Assembly: GCF_003609835.1 (NCBI RefSeq)
Contig: NZ_AP017898.1
Coordinates: 310,001-374,000 of the forward strand
Length of the DNA: 64,000 bases
Direction: 5' to 3'
Source: Sphingopyxis sp. FD7
Lineage (GTDB): Bacteria; Pseudomonadota; Alphaproteobacteria; Sphingomonadales; Sphingomonadaceae
The position numbers were made by a program, and so were the translations under genes. The notes beneath the pieces are model-generated. The model ran no database searches, was not told the origin of the DNA, and saw nothing but the letters and a program-made list of their open reading frames with translations. This document shows positions 1-7,935 of this stretch, piece by piece (position 1 is the stretch's first letter; every line of letters starts with the position of its first letter).

Positions 1-349
1 CCGCGGGCGACAGGCGGTGGATCTCGTCGATGAACAGGACGTCGCCGTCCTCCAGATTGGTGAGCAGCGCGGCAAGGTCGCCCGCCTTGGCAATCACGGG
101 CCCGCTGGTCGAACGGAAGCCGACGCCAAGCTCGCGCGCGACGATCTGCGCCAGCGTCGTCTTGCCCAGCCCCGGCGGGCCGAAGAAAAGCACATGGTCG
201 AGCGCATCGCCGCGCGCCTTCGCCGCCTCGATAAAGATGCGCAGATTCTCGCGCGCCGCCGCCTGGCCGACGAACTCGGCAAGCGTCCTGGGCCGCAGCG
301 CCGCGTCGGCGTCCTCGGGGGTGCGGATGGGGGTGGTGAGGTCGGTCAC
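1..349 (-). CDS. ruvB: Holliday junction branch migration ATPase RuvB (partial, N-terminal part)
   Basis: RuvB is the hexameric AAA+ motor that drives branch migration with RuvA and hands junctions to RuvC. Only the first ~116 codons are in the window; the rest runs off the left edge. The translated minus strand shows the Walker A motif GPPGLGKTT and the Walker B segment [13 protein letters not shown], both typical of RuvB. The GTG start at 349 overlaps the ruvA stop as GTGA, so the two genes are translationally coupled. Identity is firm; the truncation comes only from the window edge. Confidence 0.95.
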   Translation of the reverse strand, partial: MTDLTTPIRTPEDADAALRPRTLAEFVGQAAARENLRIFIEAAKARGDALDHVLFFGPPGLGKTTLAQIVARELGVGFRSTSGPVIAKAGDLAALLTNLEDGDVLFIDEIHRLSPA

Positions 350-945
350 TTCGCCGCCTTCTTCAGCGCCGCGCGCACCAGCGCGTCGAGCCCCGCCCCG
401 GCGCCCAGTTCCTCGTTCGCCGCCGCGACCGCTGCACTTGCTTCGCCGGGCTTGAAGCCGAGGCCGGTGAGCGCGGCGACGGCATCACCAAGCGGGCCGG
501 GGGCGGCCGACAGGGCAGGGCCGCCGCCTGCGATTCCGCCGAGCGTTCCCGCCTTGTCCTTCAGCTCGTGCGCGATGCGCTGCGCCAGCTTCGGCCCGAC
601 GCCGTTCGCGCGCGCGATCATCGCGCTGTCGCCGCTCGCGAGCGCGCGTTGCAAATCGGCGACTTCGAGCGCCGAGAGGATCGCGAGCGCGACCTTGGCG
701 CCGACGCCCTGGACGCTGGTGAGCAGGCGGAACCAGTCGCGTTCCTCGGCCTTGGCAAAGCCCAGGAGGCGCAGGAAATCCTCGCCGACGAGCATTTCGG
801 TGTGGATGGTGACCTCGCCGCCGGTGGGGCCAAGCGCGTCCAGGGTGCGCGCCGACGCCTCGACCAGATAGCCGACGCCGCCGACGTCGATCACCGCATG
901 GCCTGCGCCGCTGCTGTCGAGCCGTCCGGTGAGTTTCGCGATCAT
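346..945 (-). CDS. ruvA: Holliday junction DNA helicase subunit RuvA
   Basis: RuvA binds four-way junctions as a tetramer and recruits RuvB. The 199-residue product has the usual family length. It starts MIAKLTGRL and carries the two helix-hairpin-helix regions (around [13 protein letters not shown] and [12 protein letters not shown]) and the C-terminal RuvB-binding three-helix domain ([11 protein letters not shown]). An upstream in-frame ATG at 984 would add 13 residues not seen in the family, so the ATG at 945 is chosen. It lies between ruvC (upstream, separated by a repeat-bearing gap) and ruvB (4-bp overlap), the normal ruvCAB order. Confidence 0.96.
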   Translation of the reverse strand: MIAKLTGRLDSSGAGHAVIDVGGVGYLVEASARTLDALGPTGGEVTIHTEMLVGEDFLRLLGFAKAEERDWFRLLTSVQGVGAKVALAILSALEVADLQRALASGDSAMIARANGVGPKLAQRIAHELKDKAGTLGGIAGGGPALSAAPGPLGDAVAALTGLGFKPGEASAAVAAANEELGAGAGLDALVRAALKKAAK

Positions 946-1455
946 GGCGCCTGCGTAGCGCGAGGAGAACGAAAAGGGAATCAATTTCCCTCTTTGTCAA
1001 AGTCACTCTGATTTCGTCAGACCGCACCTGATCCGGGACGGCCAATGTCTGGACGCGACCGGTTGCGGACGGTTCCTCTCCCCTCCCGCTTGCGGGAGGG
1101 GTCGGGGGTGGGCAGCGACGGTGCGGTAGCCCACCCCGCTGCGACTAACGAGCAAGCTCGCAAGTCTCGCTGCCCCTCCCGCAAGCGGGAGGGGAGAAAG
1201 TCAACATCCGCTTCCCACCCCAAAGCGGCCACCAAAAAAGCTGTCCTACATGGCCCGGCTGTGCCAGCCTTCATCCGGGCTCTTTCAAAATGTCGACAAA
1301 TCGCTCGCAGCCCGGCGTGGGAACAGGAGCGTAAATCGCGCGCGACCTGCGCCGGGCGCGGTCAATCGGCCGCCGCACAAGGCTGACCTTTCCTGACCTT
1401 TGGACCGATTGCGCCGGGCCGCGCCGACCGCGTCGCACCCCGAAGCCGCCATTTC
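946..1455. other. Intergenic region between ruvC and ruvA
   Basis: This 510-bp stretch has no convincing gene. Short reading frames in it are out-of-frame readings of a palindromic repeat at 1076-1200. The part near ruvA (946-1020) is AT-richer and is the likely ruvAB promoter region. Nothing else recognisable is seen. Confidence 0.6.
1076..1200. repeat. Palindromic intergenic repeat, CCCCTCCCGC family
   Basis: Two arms of about 26 bp, at 1076-1101 and 1173-1198, are nearly perfect reverse complements (core CTCCCGCTTGCGGGAG and its complement). Each arm is itself palindromic, so a clover-like fold is possible. The middle also contains GGTGGGCAGCG-type sequence. It resembles the other bipartite repeats in this window at 1933-2082 and 8305-8439 in architecture: two self-complementary ends around a variable centre. 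Confidence 0.7.
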
Positions 1456-1926
1456 TCAGCGCGTCCGATGGTTCGCGTGGCAGATCGCGACCGCCAGCGC
1501 ATCGGCGGCGTCCGCTCCCGCTACCTTCGCCCCCGGCAGCAGCACGCGCAGCATCGCCTGCACCTGCTCCTTCGCGGCGCCGCCGGTGCCGACGATCGCT
1601 TTCTTGACGAGGCGCGGAGCATATTCGGTGACGGGGAGTCCGCCGCGCGCGCAGGCGAGCAGCGCGACGCCGCGGGCGTGCGCGAGCTTCAAGGTCGATT
1701 GCGGATTGTCGTTGACGAACACCTCCTCGACCGCGGCGCAGCGGGGCGCATGATCGGCGATCACCGCCGCGAGCATCGTGTCGAGGTGCGCGAGCCGGTC
1801 GGGAAGCGGCGCCTTGGCGTCGGTCTTGAGCTGGCCGTTGGCGACATGGCCGATCCGGCTGCCCTCGACGCGGATCACGCCCCAGCCGGTGCAGCTCAAA
1901 GAGGGGTCGAGGCCGAGGATGATCAT
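1456..1926 (-). CDS. ruvC: Crossover junction endodeoxyribonuclease RuvC
   Basis: RuvC resolves Holliday junctions by paired nicking. The 156-residue product begins [16 protein letters not shown] with the first catalytic Asp, has AVEEVFVN with the second acidic residue, and the C-terminal [14 protein letters not shown] with the last acidic pair. The reading frame stays open 45 codons further upstream, but that part translates repeat DNA (1933-2082), so the ATG at 1926 is the start. Length and motifs are normal for the family. Confidence 0.95.
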   Translation of the reverse strand: MIILGLDPSLSCTGWGVIRVEGSRIGHVANGQLKTDAKAPLPDRLAHLDTMLAAVIADHAPRCAAVEEVFVNDNPQSTLKLAHARGVALLACARGGLPVTEYAPRLVKKAIVGTGGAAKEQVQAMLRVLLPGAKVAGADAADALAVAICHANHRTR

Positions 1927-1932
1927 ATTTTC

Positions 1933-2082
1933 GATCCTCCCCATCGACTTGCGATGGGGAGGTGGCAGTCCCGCAGGGACTGACGGAGGGGATGCGAGCG
2001 TAGCGAGCGCTGCGCGCTCGGCCCCTCCACCACTCGCTTCGCGAGCGGTCCCGCTCCCCATCGCAAGTCGATGGGGAGGATC
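1933..2082. repeat. Palindromic intergenic repeat, GATCCTCCCCATCG family
   Basis: The element begins GATCCTCCCCATCG and ends CGATGGGGAGGATC, so its outer ends are inverted repeats. Each end is also locally palindromic (CCCCATCGACTTGCGATGGGG, and the CCCATCGCAAGTCGATGGG form). The centre contains GGCAGTCCCGCAGGGACTG and GCGAGCGTAGCGAGCGC hairpins. A short version of one end occurs alone at 7902-7932. It fills the gap between yebC and ruvC. Confidence 0.75.
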
Positions 2083-2086
2083 TGCA

Positions 2087-2833
2087 TCAGCCCAGTTTCT
2101 CCATCACCGCGTCGGGGATTTCGTAGTTGCCCCAGACGGTCTGGACGTCGTCGTCGTCGTCGAGCGTGTCGATCAGCTTGAACAGCGTCTGCGCGACGGC
2201 TTCGTCGGTAATTTCGCTCTTCAGCGTCGGACGCCAGGCGAGCTTGACGCCTTCGGCCTCGCCCAGCTTGGCTTCAAGCGCCTTCGCGACTTCGTGCAGG
2301 CTGTCAACGCTGGTCCAGATGTCGTGGCCGTCGTCGGACGATTCGACATCGTCGGCGCCGGCGTCGAGCGCCGCCTCGAACACCGTGTCGGCGTCGCCGG
2401 CGCCTGGCGGATAGCTGATGAGGCCAAGGCGGTCGAAGCCGTGGCTGACGCTGCCCGAGGTGCCGAGGTTGCCGCCATTCTTGCTGAACGCGGTGCGCAC
2501 GTTGGTCGCGGTGCGGTTGCGATTGTCGGTGAGCGCCTCGACGATCAGCGAGACGCCGCCGGGGCCATAGCCTTCGTAACGGATTTCCTCGTAATTATCG
2601 CCTTCGCCGCCGCTCGCCTTGTCGATCGCGCGCTGGATATTGTCCTTGGGCATCGACTGCGCCTTCGCCGCGTTGACCGCCGCGCGAAGGCGGGCGTTGG
2701 CGTCGGGATCGGGCAGGCCCATCTTCGCCGCGACGGTGATTTCGCGGCTCAGCTTCGAGAAAAGGGCGCTGCGCTTTTTGTCCTGCGCGCCCTTGCGATG
2801 CATGATGTTCTTGAACTTGCTATGGCCGGCCAC
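2087..2833 (-). CDS. YebC/PmpR family (TACO1) protein
   Basis: The 248-residue protein starts [21 protein letters not shown], the hallmark of the YebC/TACO1 family, and keeps the later YEGYGPGG and NRNRT segments. Family members have been described as transcriptional regulators and, more recently, as factors that relieve ribosome stalling on proline-rich stretches. Its position directly upstream of ruvC is the classical yebC-ruvC arrangement. Length is normal. Which role applies here cannot be read from sequence. Confidence 0.93.
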   Translation of the reverse strand: MAGHSKFKNIMHRKGAQDKKRSALFSKLSREITVAAKMGLPDPDANARLRAAVNAAKAQSMPKDNIQRAIDKASGGEGDNYEEIRYEGYGPGGVSLIVEALTDNRNRTATNVRTAFSKNGGNLGTSGSVSHGFDRLGLISYPPGAGDADTVFEAALDAGADDVESSDDGHDIWTSVDSLHEVAKALEAKLGEAEGVKLAWRPTLKSEITDEAVAQTLFKLIDTLDDDDDVQTVWGNYEIPDAVMEKLG

Positions 2834-2902
2834 GGCCTACCTCCATCGGATCGGAAAAATCTGGCGCCGCCCTAGCGCGGGCGGCCGCGCGACACAACGG
2901 CG

Positions 2903-3220
2903 TCAGATGACGACCGCGGTTCCCGACGCGCTGACCATCAGCATCGAGCCGTTCTGGCCGAGCACTTCATAGTCGATGTCGACGCCGACGACGGCATTGC
3001 CGCCGAGCTTCGCCGCCTCGGCCTCCATCTCGCCCAGCGCTTCCTTGCGCGCGCGGGCGAGCACATCCTCATATTTGCCCGAGCGGCCGCCGACGATGTC
3101 GGTGATCGACGCGAACAGGTCGCGGAACAGGTTGGCGCCGACGATCACCTCGCCGGTGACGATGCCCAGATATTCGCGGACGGGATGGCCTTCGATCGTG
3201 TTGGTCGTGGTGCTGAACAT
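2903..3220 (-). CDS. YbjQ family (UPF0145) heavy-metal-binding-like protein
   Basis: This 105-residue protein matches the YbjQ/UPF0145 family: [38 protein letters not shown], then [17 protein letters not shown] and a hydrophobic C-terminus [13 protein letters not shown]. The family forms pentameric soluble rings; its biochemical role is unknown despite the 'putative heavy-metal binding' name. It is separated from yebC by 69 bp and shares its strand. Confidence 0.85.
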   Translation of the reverse strand: MFSTTTNTIEGHPVREYLGIVTGEVIVGANLFRDLFASITDIVGGRSGKYEDVLARARKEALGEMEAEAAKLGGNAVVGVDIDYEVLGQNGSMLMVSASGTAVVI

Positions 3221-3253
3221 CGTCGCTCTCCTGATAGTGGTCGGGTGGAAACG

Positions 3254-3496
3254 TCAGTCGATGCCGAGCGCCGATTTATAGACGTCGAGGATCGCTTCCA
3301 TTTCCTTGCGGTCGTGAACCGGCATTTTGCGCAGGCGCACGATCTGGCGCATGATCTTGGGATCATAGCCCTGCGATTTGGCTTCGTTATAGGTGTCGCG
3401 GATGTCGTCGGCGATGCCCTTTTTTTCTTCTTCCAGACGTTCGACGCGCTCGATGAAAAGACGCAGCTGTTCGTCGGACACGGTGGCTTCGCTCAT
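3254..3496 (-). CDS. gapR: GapR family nucleoid-associated protein (DUF2312)
   Basis: The 80-residue product [26 protein letters not shown]... is a DUF2312/GapR protein: a coiled-coil N-terminus, then [20 protein letters not shown] and the C-terminal DVYKSALG. In Caulobacter GapR binds overtwisted AT-rich DNA ahead of replication forks and stimulates topoisomerases. The frame is open far upstream, but the family start is the ATG at 3496, followed by the conserved SDEQLR. A single gene on the minus strand between ybjQ and a DUF1244 gene. Confidence 0.9.
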   Translation of the reverse strand: MSEATVSDEQLRLFIERVERLEEEKKGIADDIRDTYNEAKSQGYDPKIMRQIVRLRKMPVHDRKEMEAILDVYKSALGID

Positions 3497-3560
3497 TTTA
3501 TACTCCGCTGGAATGAAAGATGATGGGGCGAGAATCGCCCTTGGCGCGTCCCTAGCGGTG

Positions 3561-3881
3561 TCAGGGATTCTTCGCCATGCTTTCTTCCATCCGGGCGAGT
3601 TGTTCGGGGGTCGCGGCGACGTGGAAACGCGCTTTCCACTCCGCCGTCGGCATACCGTGGACGATCGCGCGGCCGACTTCCCTGTCCATGCCACCCGCCT
3701 CGGCGATCCAGTCGCCGAGGCAGTTGCGGCAGAAACCCGCAAGGCCCATCAGATCGATGTTCGCGGCGTCGTGACGATGCCGGAGCAGGCGGACAAGGCG
3801 GCGGAAGGCGGCTGCCGCGACGGCATCATCGAGCGAGTCGAGAGCGTCGTCGGGGGCGGATGTTTCGTCGCTGCAGGACAT
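3561..3881 (-). CDS. DUF1244 domain protein
   Basis: The 106-residue protein contains [39 protein letters not shown], the conserved core of DUF1244, a small alphaproteobacterial family of unknown function. The CRNC pair of cysteines is the most conserved feature and could bind metal, which is inference. The N-terminus up to residue ~24 is acidic and variable. It is divergent from pyk; the 99 bp between them hold the promoters for both. Confidence 0.85.
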   Translation of the reverse strand: MSCSDETSAPDDALDSLDDAVAAAAFRRLVRLLRHRHDAANIDLMGLAGFCRNCLGDWIAEAGGMDREVGRAIVHGMPTAEWKARFHVAATPEQLARMEESMAKNP

Positions 3882-3980
3882 GGTTCGGGCCTTCTTGAAT
3901 AGCTATACGGTGGTTGCGCTGGCGCGCGCGACGCGCCATGCCCTGCACACCGTAACGGCAAACAGGCAAGCGGAGCAATC

Positions 3981-5435
3981 GTGGTCCAGAGTTTTACCCC
4001 CCGCCAGCGCAAGGTGCGTATCCTGGCGACGCTTGGTCCCGCGAGCGCCAATGCGGAGATGATCGCCGCGCTGCACCGCGCGGGCGCCGATGCCTTTCGC
4101 GTCAATATGAGCCACGGCGACCATGCCGGCCATGCGCAGGTGATTGCAGCCATCCGTTCGCTCGAAAAAGAAACCGGGCGGCCGACGACGATCCTCGTCG
4201 ACCTGCAGGGACCGAAGCTGCGCGTCGGCACGTTCAGAGACGGCCCCGCCGAACTGGTGAAGGGCGCGTCGTTCGTGCTCGACACCGACAAGGCGCCGGG
4301 TGACGCCAGCCGCGTTCACCTGCCGCACCCCGAGCTGTTCGCGGCGCTCGAACCCGACACGCGGCTGCTCATCGACGACGGCAAGCTGGTGCTCCGCGTG
4401 AAGCGCGTATCGGCCGAGCGGATCGAAACGCTGGTCGAGGTCGGCGGCAAGATTTCGGATCGCAAGGGCGTCAACGTCCCCGACGTCGTCGTGCCGCTCG
4501 CGGCCTTGACGGAAAAGGACCGCAAGGATCTGGCCTTCGCGCTCGAACAGCATGTCGACTGGATCGCGCTGTCGTTCGTGCAGCGACCCGAGGACGTTGC
4601 CGAGGCGCGGCGGCTGATCGGCGGCAAGGCGGCGTTGCTCGTCAAGTTCGAGAAGCCGTCGGGGGTGCAGCGGATCGAGGAGATATTGGAGCTGGCCGAC
4701 GCGGCAATGGTCGCGCGCGGCGACCTGGGCGTCGAATTGCCGCCCGAAGCCGTGCCGCCGCTCCAGAAGCGCATCGTCGCGACCGCCCGGCGGATGGGCA
4801 AGCCGGTGGTCGTCGCGACGCAGATGCTCGAATCGATGATCGTCTCGCCCTCGCCGACGCGCGCGGAGGTCAGCGATGTCGCCACGGCGGTGTATGATGG
4901 CGCGGACGCGATCATGCTGTCGGCGGAGACCGCGGCGGGTGCGTGGCCGGTGGAAGCGGTCACGATGATGGACATGATCGCGCGTTCGGTCGAAAGCGAC
5001 CCCGATTATTTCCGCCGTCTGCACTTCACCGAGACGCAGCCCGATGCGACCACCGCCGACGCGCTGGCCGAGGCGGCGGGCAGCATCATCACGACGATCG
5101 CCGCCGATGCGATCATCTGTTTCACCGCATCGGGATCGACCGCGCGCCGCGTCGCGCGCGAGCGGCCGGGCGCGCCCCTGCTCGTGCTGACTCCCAGGAA
5201 AGAGGCGGCGCGGCGCATGGGGCTGCTGTGGGGCGCCCATGCGGTGCCGACCAAGGACATCGGCAGCTTTGAGGAGATGATCGCCAAGGGCAAGCGCATG
5301 GCGCTGCGCCACGGGATCGGCAAGGCGGGATCGAAGCTGGTGATGATGGCGGGCGTGCCGTTCGGCACGCCGGGGTCGACCAATGTGCTGCACGTCGCGA
5401 CGCTGACCGGCGACGAATTGCGCGGATATAGTTGA
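3981..5435 (+). CDS. pyk: Pyruvate kinase
   Basis: Catalyses phosphoenolpyruvate + ADP to pyruvate + ATP, the last step of lower glycolysis/Entner-Doudoroff. The 484-residue product shows RVNMSHG (substrate-binding Arg and Asn), DLQGPKLRVG, the catalytic-lysine segment VKFEKPSGVQRIEEIL, ARGDLGVELP and the ATQMLESM loop, plus a C-terminal allosteric domain. The start is the GTG at 3981, beginning VQSFTPRQRKVRILATLGPAS. No operon partner; a hairpin repeat follows at 5456-5483. Confidence 0.96.
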   Translation: MVQSFTPRQRKVRILATLGPASANAEMIAALHRAGADAFRVNMSHGDHAGHAQVIAAIRSLEKETGRPTTILVDLQGPKLRVGTFRDGPAELVKGASFVLDTDKAPGDASRVHLPHPELFAALEPDTRLLIDDGKLVLRVKRVSAERIETLVEVGGKISDRKGVNVPDVVVPLAALTEKDRKDLAFALEQHVDWIALSFVQRPEDVAEARRLIGGKAALLVKFEKPSGVQRIEEILELADAAMVARGDLGVELPPEAVPPLQKRIVATARRMGKPVVVATQMLESMIVSPSPTRAEVSDVATAVYDGADAIMLSAETAAGAWPVEAVTMMDMIARSVESDPDYFRRLHFTETQPDATTADALAEAAGSIITTIAADAIICFTASGSTARRVARERPGAPLLVLTPRKEAARRMGLLWGAHAVPTKDIGSFEEMIAKGKRMALRHGIGKAGSKLVMMAGVPFGTPGSTNVLHVATLTGDELRGYS

Positions 5436-5455
5436 GCTTTCGCTTGCACCTTATC

Positions 5456-5483
5456 CGTCATCCCGGCCTTCGCCGGGATGACG
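5456..5483. repeat. Hairpin repeat CGTCATCCCGGC-CTTC-GCCGGGATGACG
   Basis: A perfect 12-bp inverted repeat with a CTTC loop sits 20 bp after the pyk stop codon. The same motif recurs in the window at 28263-28346 (two units), 37653-37680 and 39775-39800. Such dispersed hairpins are common downstream of sphingomonad genes and may also act as transcript ends; no T-run follows, so termination is not certain. Confidence 0.8.
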
Positions 5484-5688
5484 ATTAGAATCCAATCCGC
5501 ATTTCTGCTTCACTCCGGCACAATCCTTACCGCGCGATTCACAAAAAAACGGAGCTGATTCAGATCGGCACGACTAAAAATGGTAAATGGTCTTTGCACC
5601 ATTGACGCCGCGCGGCATAGTTGGTGCAAACAGCGCGCCGGGCCCGCGTCGGGGGGCTTCGCATCGCCATTTCGGAGGTTTAGTCCGC

Positions 5689-6462
5689 GTGTCCGCACCG
5701 TTCCGTTTTCCGCGCTTTTTCGTCACCAGCCCGGCGCCCTGCCCCTATCTGGCGGGCAAGACCGAGCGCAAGGTGTTCACCGAACTCAGCGGCAACAATG
5801 CGGCGGAACTCAACGACGCGCTGGGCCGCATCGGTTTTCGTCGCAGCCAGTCGGTCGCCTATCGCCCGAGCTGCGCCGATTGTTCGGCGTGCGTGTCGGT
5901 CCGCGTGTGCGCCGGCGAGTTCGCCCCCAGCAATTCGCAGAAGCGCAACCTGCGCCGCAACGGCGATCTGGTCGTCACCGCGTGCAAGCCCTGGGCGACC
6001 GAGGAGCAATATGCGTTGCTGCGCGCCTATCTCGCGTCGCGCCATCCCGATGGCGGCATGGCCGATATGGACGAGCAGGATTTCGCCGACATGGTCGAGC
6101 AGACCCCGGTCGACAGCTATATGATCGAATATCGCGAGCCCGTCGCGGGCGGCGGCAAGGGACGCCTTGTCGGCTGCTGCCTGACCGACCGGCAGGGCGA
6201 CGGCCTGTCGATGATATACAGCTTCTTCGACGCGCATCATCCGCTGCGCGAGGGGCTGGGCACCTATATCATCGCCGACCATGTGCTTCGCGCGGCGAAG
6301 GCAGGGCTGCCGTACGTCTATCTTGGTTACTGGATCGAGGGGTCGGCGCGCATGGCGTACAAGGCGCGCTTCCGCCCGCTCGAGAAGCTCGGCCCCGATG
6401 GCTGGTCGCGCTTTGATCCGACGCCGTCGGAGCGGATCGCGGCGATGTTCGAACTGGCTTGA
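5689..6462 (+). CDS. bpt: Aspartate/glutamate leucyltransferase (arginyl-tRNA-protein transferase family)
   Basis: This enzyme adds leucine (or arginine) from tRNA to N-terminal Asp/Glu of proteins and feeds them to the N-degron pathway. The 257-residue product has the N-terminal APCPYLAG(K)TERKVF, the cysteine motif [16 protein letters not shown], and the C-terminal [14 protein letters not shown] and [25 protein letters not shown] blocks of the Ate/Bpt family. A GTG start at 5689 is preferred because GGAGG stands just upstream; the frame is open further upstream but without family similarity. The choice between Leu and Arg specificity is by bacterial family assignment only. Confidence 0.9.
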   Translation: MSAPFRFPRFFVTSPAPCPYLAGKTERKVFTELSGNNAAELNDALGRIGFRRSQSVAYRPSCADCSACVSVRVCAGEFAPSNSQKRNLRRNGDLVVTACKPWATEEQYALLRAYLASRHPDGGMADMDEQDFADMVEQTPVDSYMIEYREPVAGGGKGRLVGCCLTDRQGDGLSMIYSFFDAHHPLREGLGTYIIADHVLRAAKAGLPYVYLGYWIEGSARMAYKARFRPLEKLGPDGWSRFDPTPSERIAAMFELA

Positions 6463-6942
6463 TCGGTGGCGGCTTTTGGGGTGGGGCGTTGCTGTTCCCT
6501 TATCCGTGATCCCGGCGAAGCCTGTGGGGTGGGTCCACATTTGGAGTGTACCAGTTGGGTAAGGAATGCCTTGGCTGGGGTTAGGGGGTTGAGACATTAT
6601 CGAGGGGCATTGTTGTAAGCGCGATCGGGGCGGCGGCTTTTCCGGGGTTCTTGTGATGAGCGTGAGGCGCGAGCTGCGTTCGTGGGCGGGGAGGATGGCT
6701 TGGCCATGACTTGCAAACGGCATGCGATCGGCATTCCAATGGGCGCGGCAATCGCACATCGCTCCTCAAGCGATAACTGGCGGCAACGCTCTCCCATCGC
6801 AACACCTCAAGCTGGGGTTGCGCTTCGTTTGTGAACGAAGGGGCTCTCGACCTATCGCAAAGACGCACCGGTGAGATCCCGGCCCCTTCGACTGCCTTGC
6901 AGGCGCTCAGAACAGGCTTCGCCAGGATGGCGAAATCAGATG
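6463..6942. other. Intergenic region with decayed mobile DNA
   Basis: This 480-bp stretch holds a remnant of an IS30-type transposase gene (6597-6797, minus), a degenerate ATCCCGGCGAAGCC-type repeat fragment around 6507-6530 and another GATCCCGGCC fragment near 6873. No intact gene is seen. Confidence 0.6.
6597..6797 (-). pseudogene. IS30 family transposase remnant (deleted, frameshifted)
   Basis: On the minus strand the first frame reads MGERCRQLSLEERCAIAA, the N-terminal helix-turn-helix start of IS30 transposases. It then continues in a different frame as WNADRMPF-SHGQAILPAHERSSRLTLI, which matches the start of the DDE catalytic domain of the same family (typically W-x-x-D ... HERxSR), and then in the third frame as NPGKAAAPIA. 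The HTH-to-catalytic linker is therefore deleted and two frameshifts are present. The rest of the DDE domain is missing. It is a dead fragment; the boundaries are approximate. Confidence 0.6.
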
Positions 6943-7887
6943 TCAGTAGCCTAAGGTGAGGTCCACCCGCGGCTCCACCGACTCGCCCTTTTTCCAGCGG
7001 TCCAGATTTTCGAGGAAGCGCGCGGCCGACCGCACGAACATCTTGTCCTGCGCGCGACCCGACAGGTGCATGGTGATGTGCGCATTGTCGAGGCTCCACA
7101 GCGGGTCGTCGGCGGGGAGCGGTTCGGGCGTCGTGACGTCGAGGAAAGCGGCGGCGATCTGCCGCGCGTCGAGCGCGGCGACGAGCGCGTCCTGATCGAC
7201 GACGCTGCCGCGCGCGATGTTGATGAGCGTCGCGGTCGGCTTCATCGCCGCCAGTTCCGCCGCACCGATCATGCCATCGGTTTCGGGGGTGGCGGGGACC
7301 GCCAGGATCACCCAGTCGAAATCGCCCAGCCGCGCGCGCCACCGGTCGGGGGTCAGCGTATTTTCGCCCGGCGAGCGGCGCACCACCGTCACATCGACCG
7401 CAAAGCCCTTCAGCCGCTCCTCGATCAGCTTGCCGATCGCGCCATAGCCGAGCAGCAGCGCCTTCGATCCGAACAGTTCAACCTTGCCCGGCGAGTCCGT
7501 CAGCCACTCGCGGCGTTCCTGCGCGCGCACGACCTCGCGGTATCCCTTGGCGACGGTGAGCATCCCCATCACGACATATTCGGCGATGGTGATCGCGTTG
7601 ATCCCCGCGCCATTGGTGACGACCGTGCCGCGCTCGGCAAGCAGGTCGAGCGGCATCCCGTCGACCCCGGCGTAGATCGAGTTCAGCCATTTGAGGTTGG
7701 TCGCGGCGGTGATGACCGCGGCCATGTCCTTCTTGTCATACATGTCGAACCAGCCGATCTCGGCGTGCGGCGCGAGCGCCATCGCCTCCTCCTTCGACTG
7801 GAAAAAGCGGGGTTCGACCCAGTCGGGGAGGCGGTTTTCGACGAGGGGGCGGATGAGGCCCGACAGGACGGTGACGGTTTTGGTCAT
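6943..7887 (-). CDS. D-2-hydroxyacid dehydrogenase
   Basis: A 314-residue NAD(P)-dependent oxidoreductase of the D-isomer specific 2-hydroxyacid dehydrogenase family. Visible features are the cofactor motif LLLGYGAIGKLIEERL, the substrate/catalytic region NIARGSVVDQDALVAAL, an acidic catalytic residue in FLDVTTPEPLP, and a catalytic-His region near NAHITMHLSG. The start is the ATG at 7887 (MTKTVTVLSG); an upstream ATG at 7917 lies in a repeat. The substrate is not predictable. Upstream on the same strand is cysS, with a hairpin repeat between. Confidence 0.85.
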   Translation of the reverse strand: MTKTVTVLSGLIRPLVENRLPDWVEPRFFQSKEEAMALAPHAEIGWFDMYDKKDMAAVITAATNLKWLNSIYAGVDGMPLDLLAERGTVVTNGAGINAITIAEYVVMGMLTVAKGYREVVRAQERREWLTDSPGKVELFGSKALLLGYGAIGKLIEERLKGFAVDVTVVRRSPGENTLTPDRWRARLGDFDWVILAVPATPETDGMIGAAELAAMKPTATLINIARGSVVDQDALVAALDARQIAAAFLDVTTPEPLPADDPLWSLDNAHITMHLSGRAQDKMFVRSAARFLENLDRWKKGESVEPRVDLTLGY

Positions 7888-7901
7888 AAACGATCCTTCT
7901 G

Positions 7902-7932
7902 ATCCTCCCCATCGCAAGTCGATGGGGAGGAT
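7902..7932. repeat. Single hairpin repeat, ATCCTCCCCATCG family
   Basis: Perfect 13-bp inverted repeat, ATCCTCCCCATCG and CGATGGGGAGGAT, around a CAAGT loop, between cysS and the 2-hydroxyacid dehydrogenase gene. It equals one end of the bipartite repeat at 1933-2082. Confidence 0.8.
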
Positions 7933-7935
7933 ATT

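Noticed and set aside
57..360. Small frames at 30-455 and 94-282 over ruvB
   Set aside because: Out-of-frame readings of the ruvB coding DNA.
1045..1386. Plus-strand frame of 113 codons between ruvA and ruvC
   Set aside because: It is mostly translation of the palindromic repeat at 1076-1200.
3903..5393. 496-codon minus-strand frame opposite pyk
   Set aside because: Antisense shadow of pyruvate kinase; Arg/Asp/His-rich, no start support and no motif.
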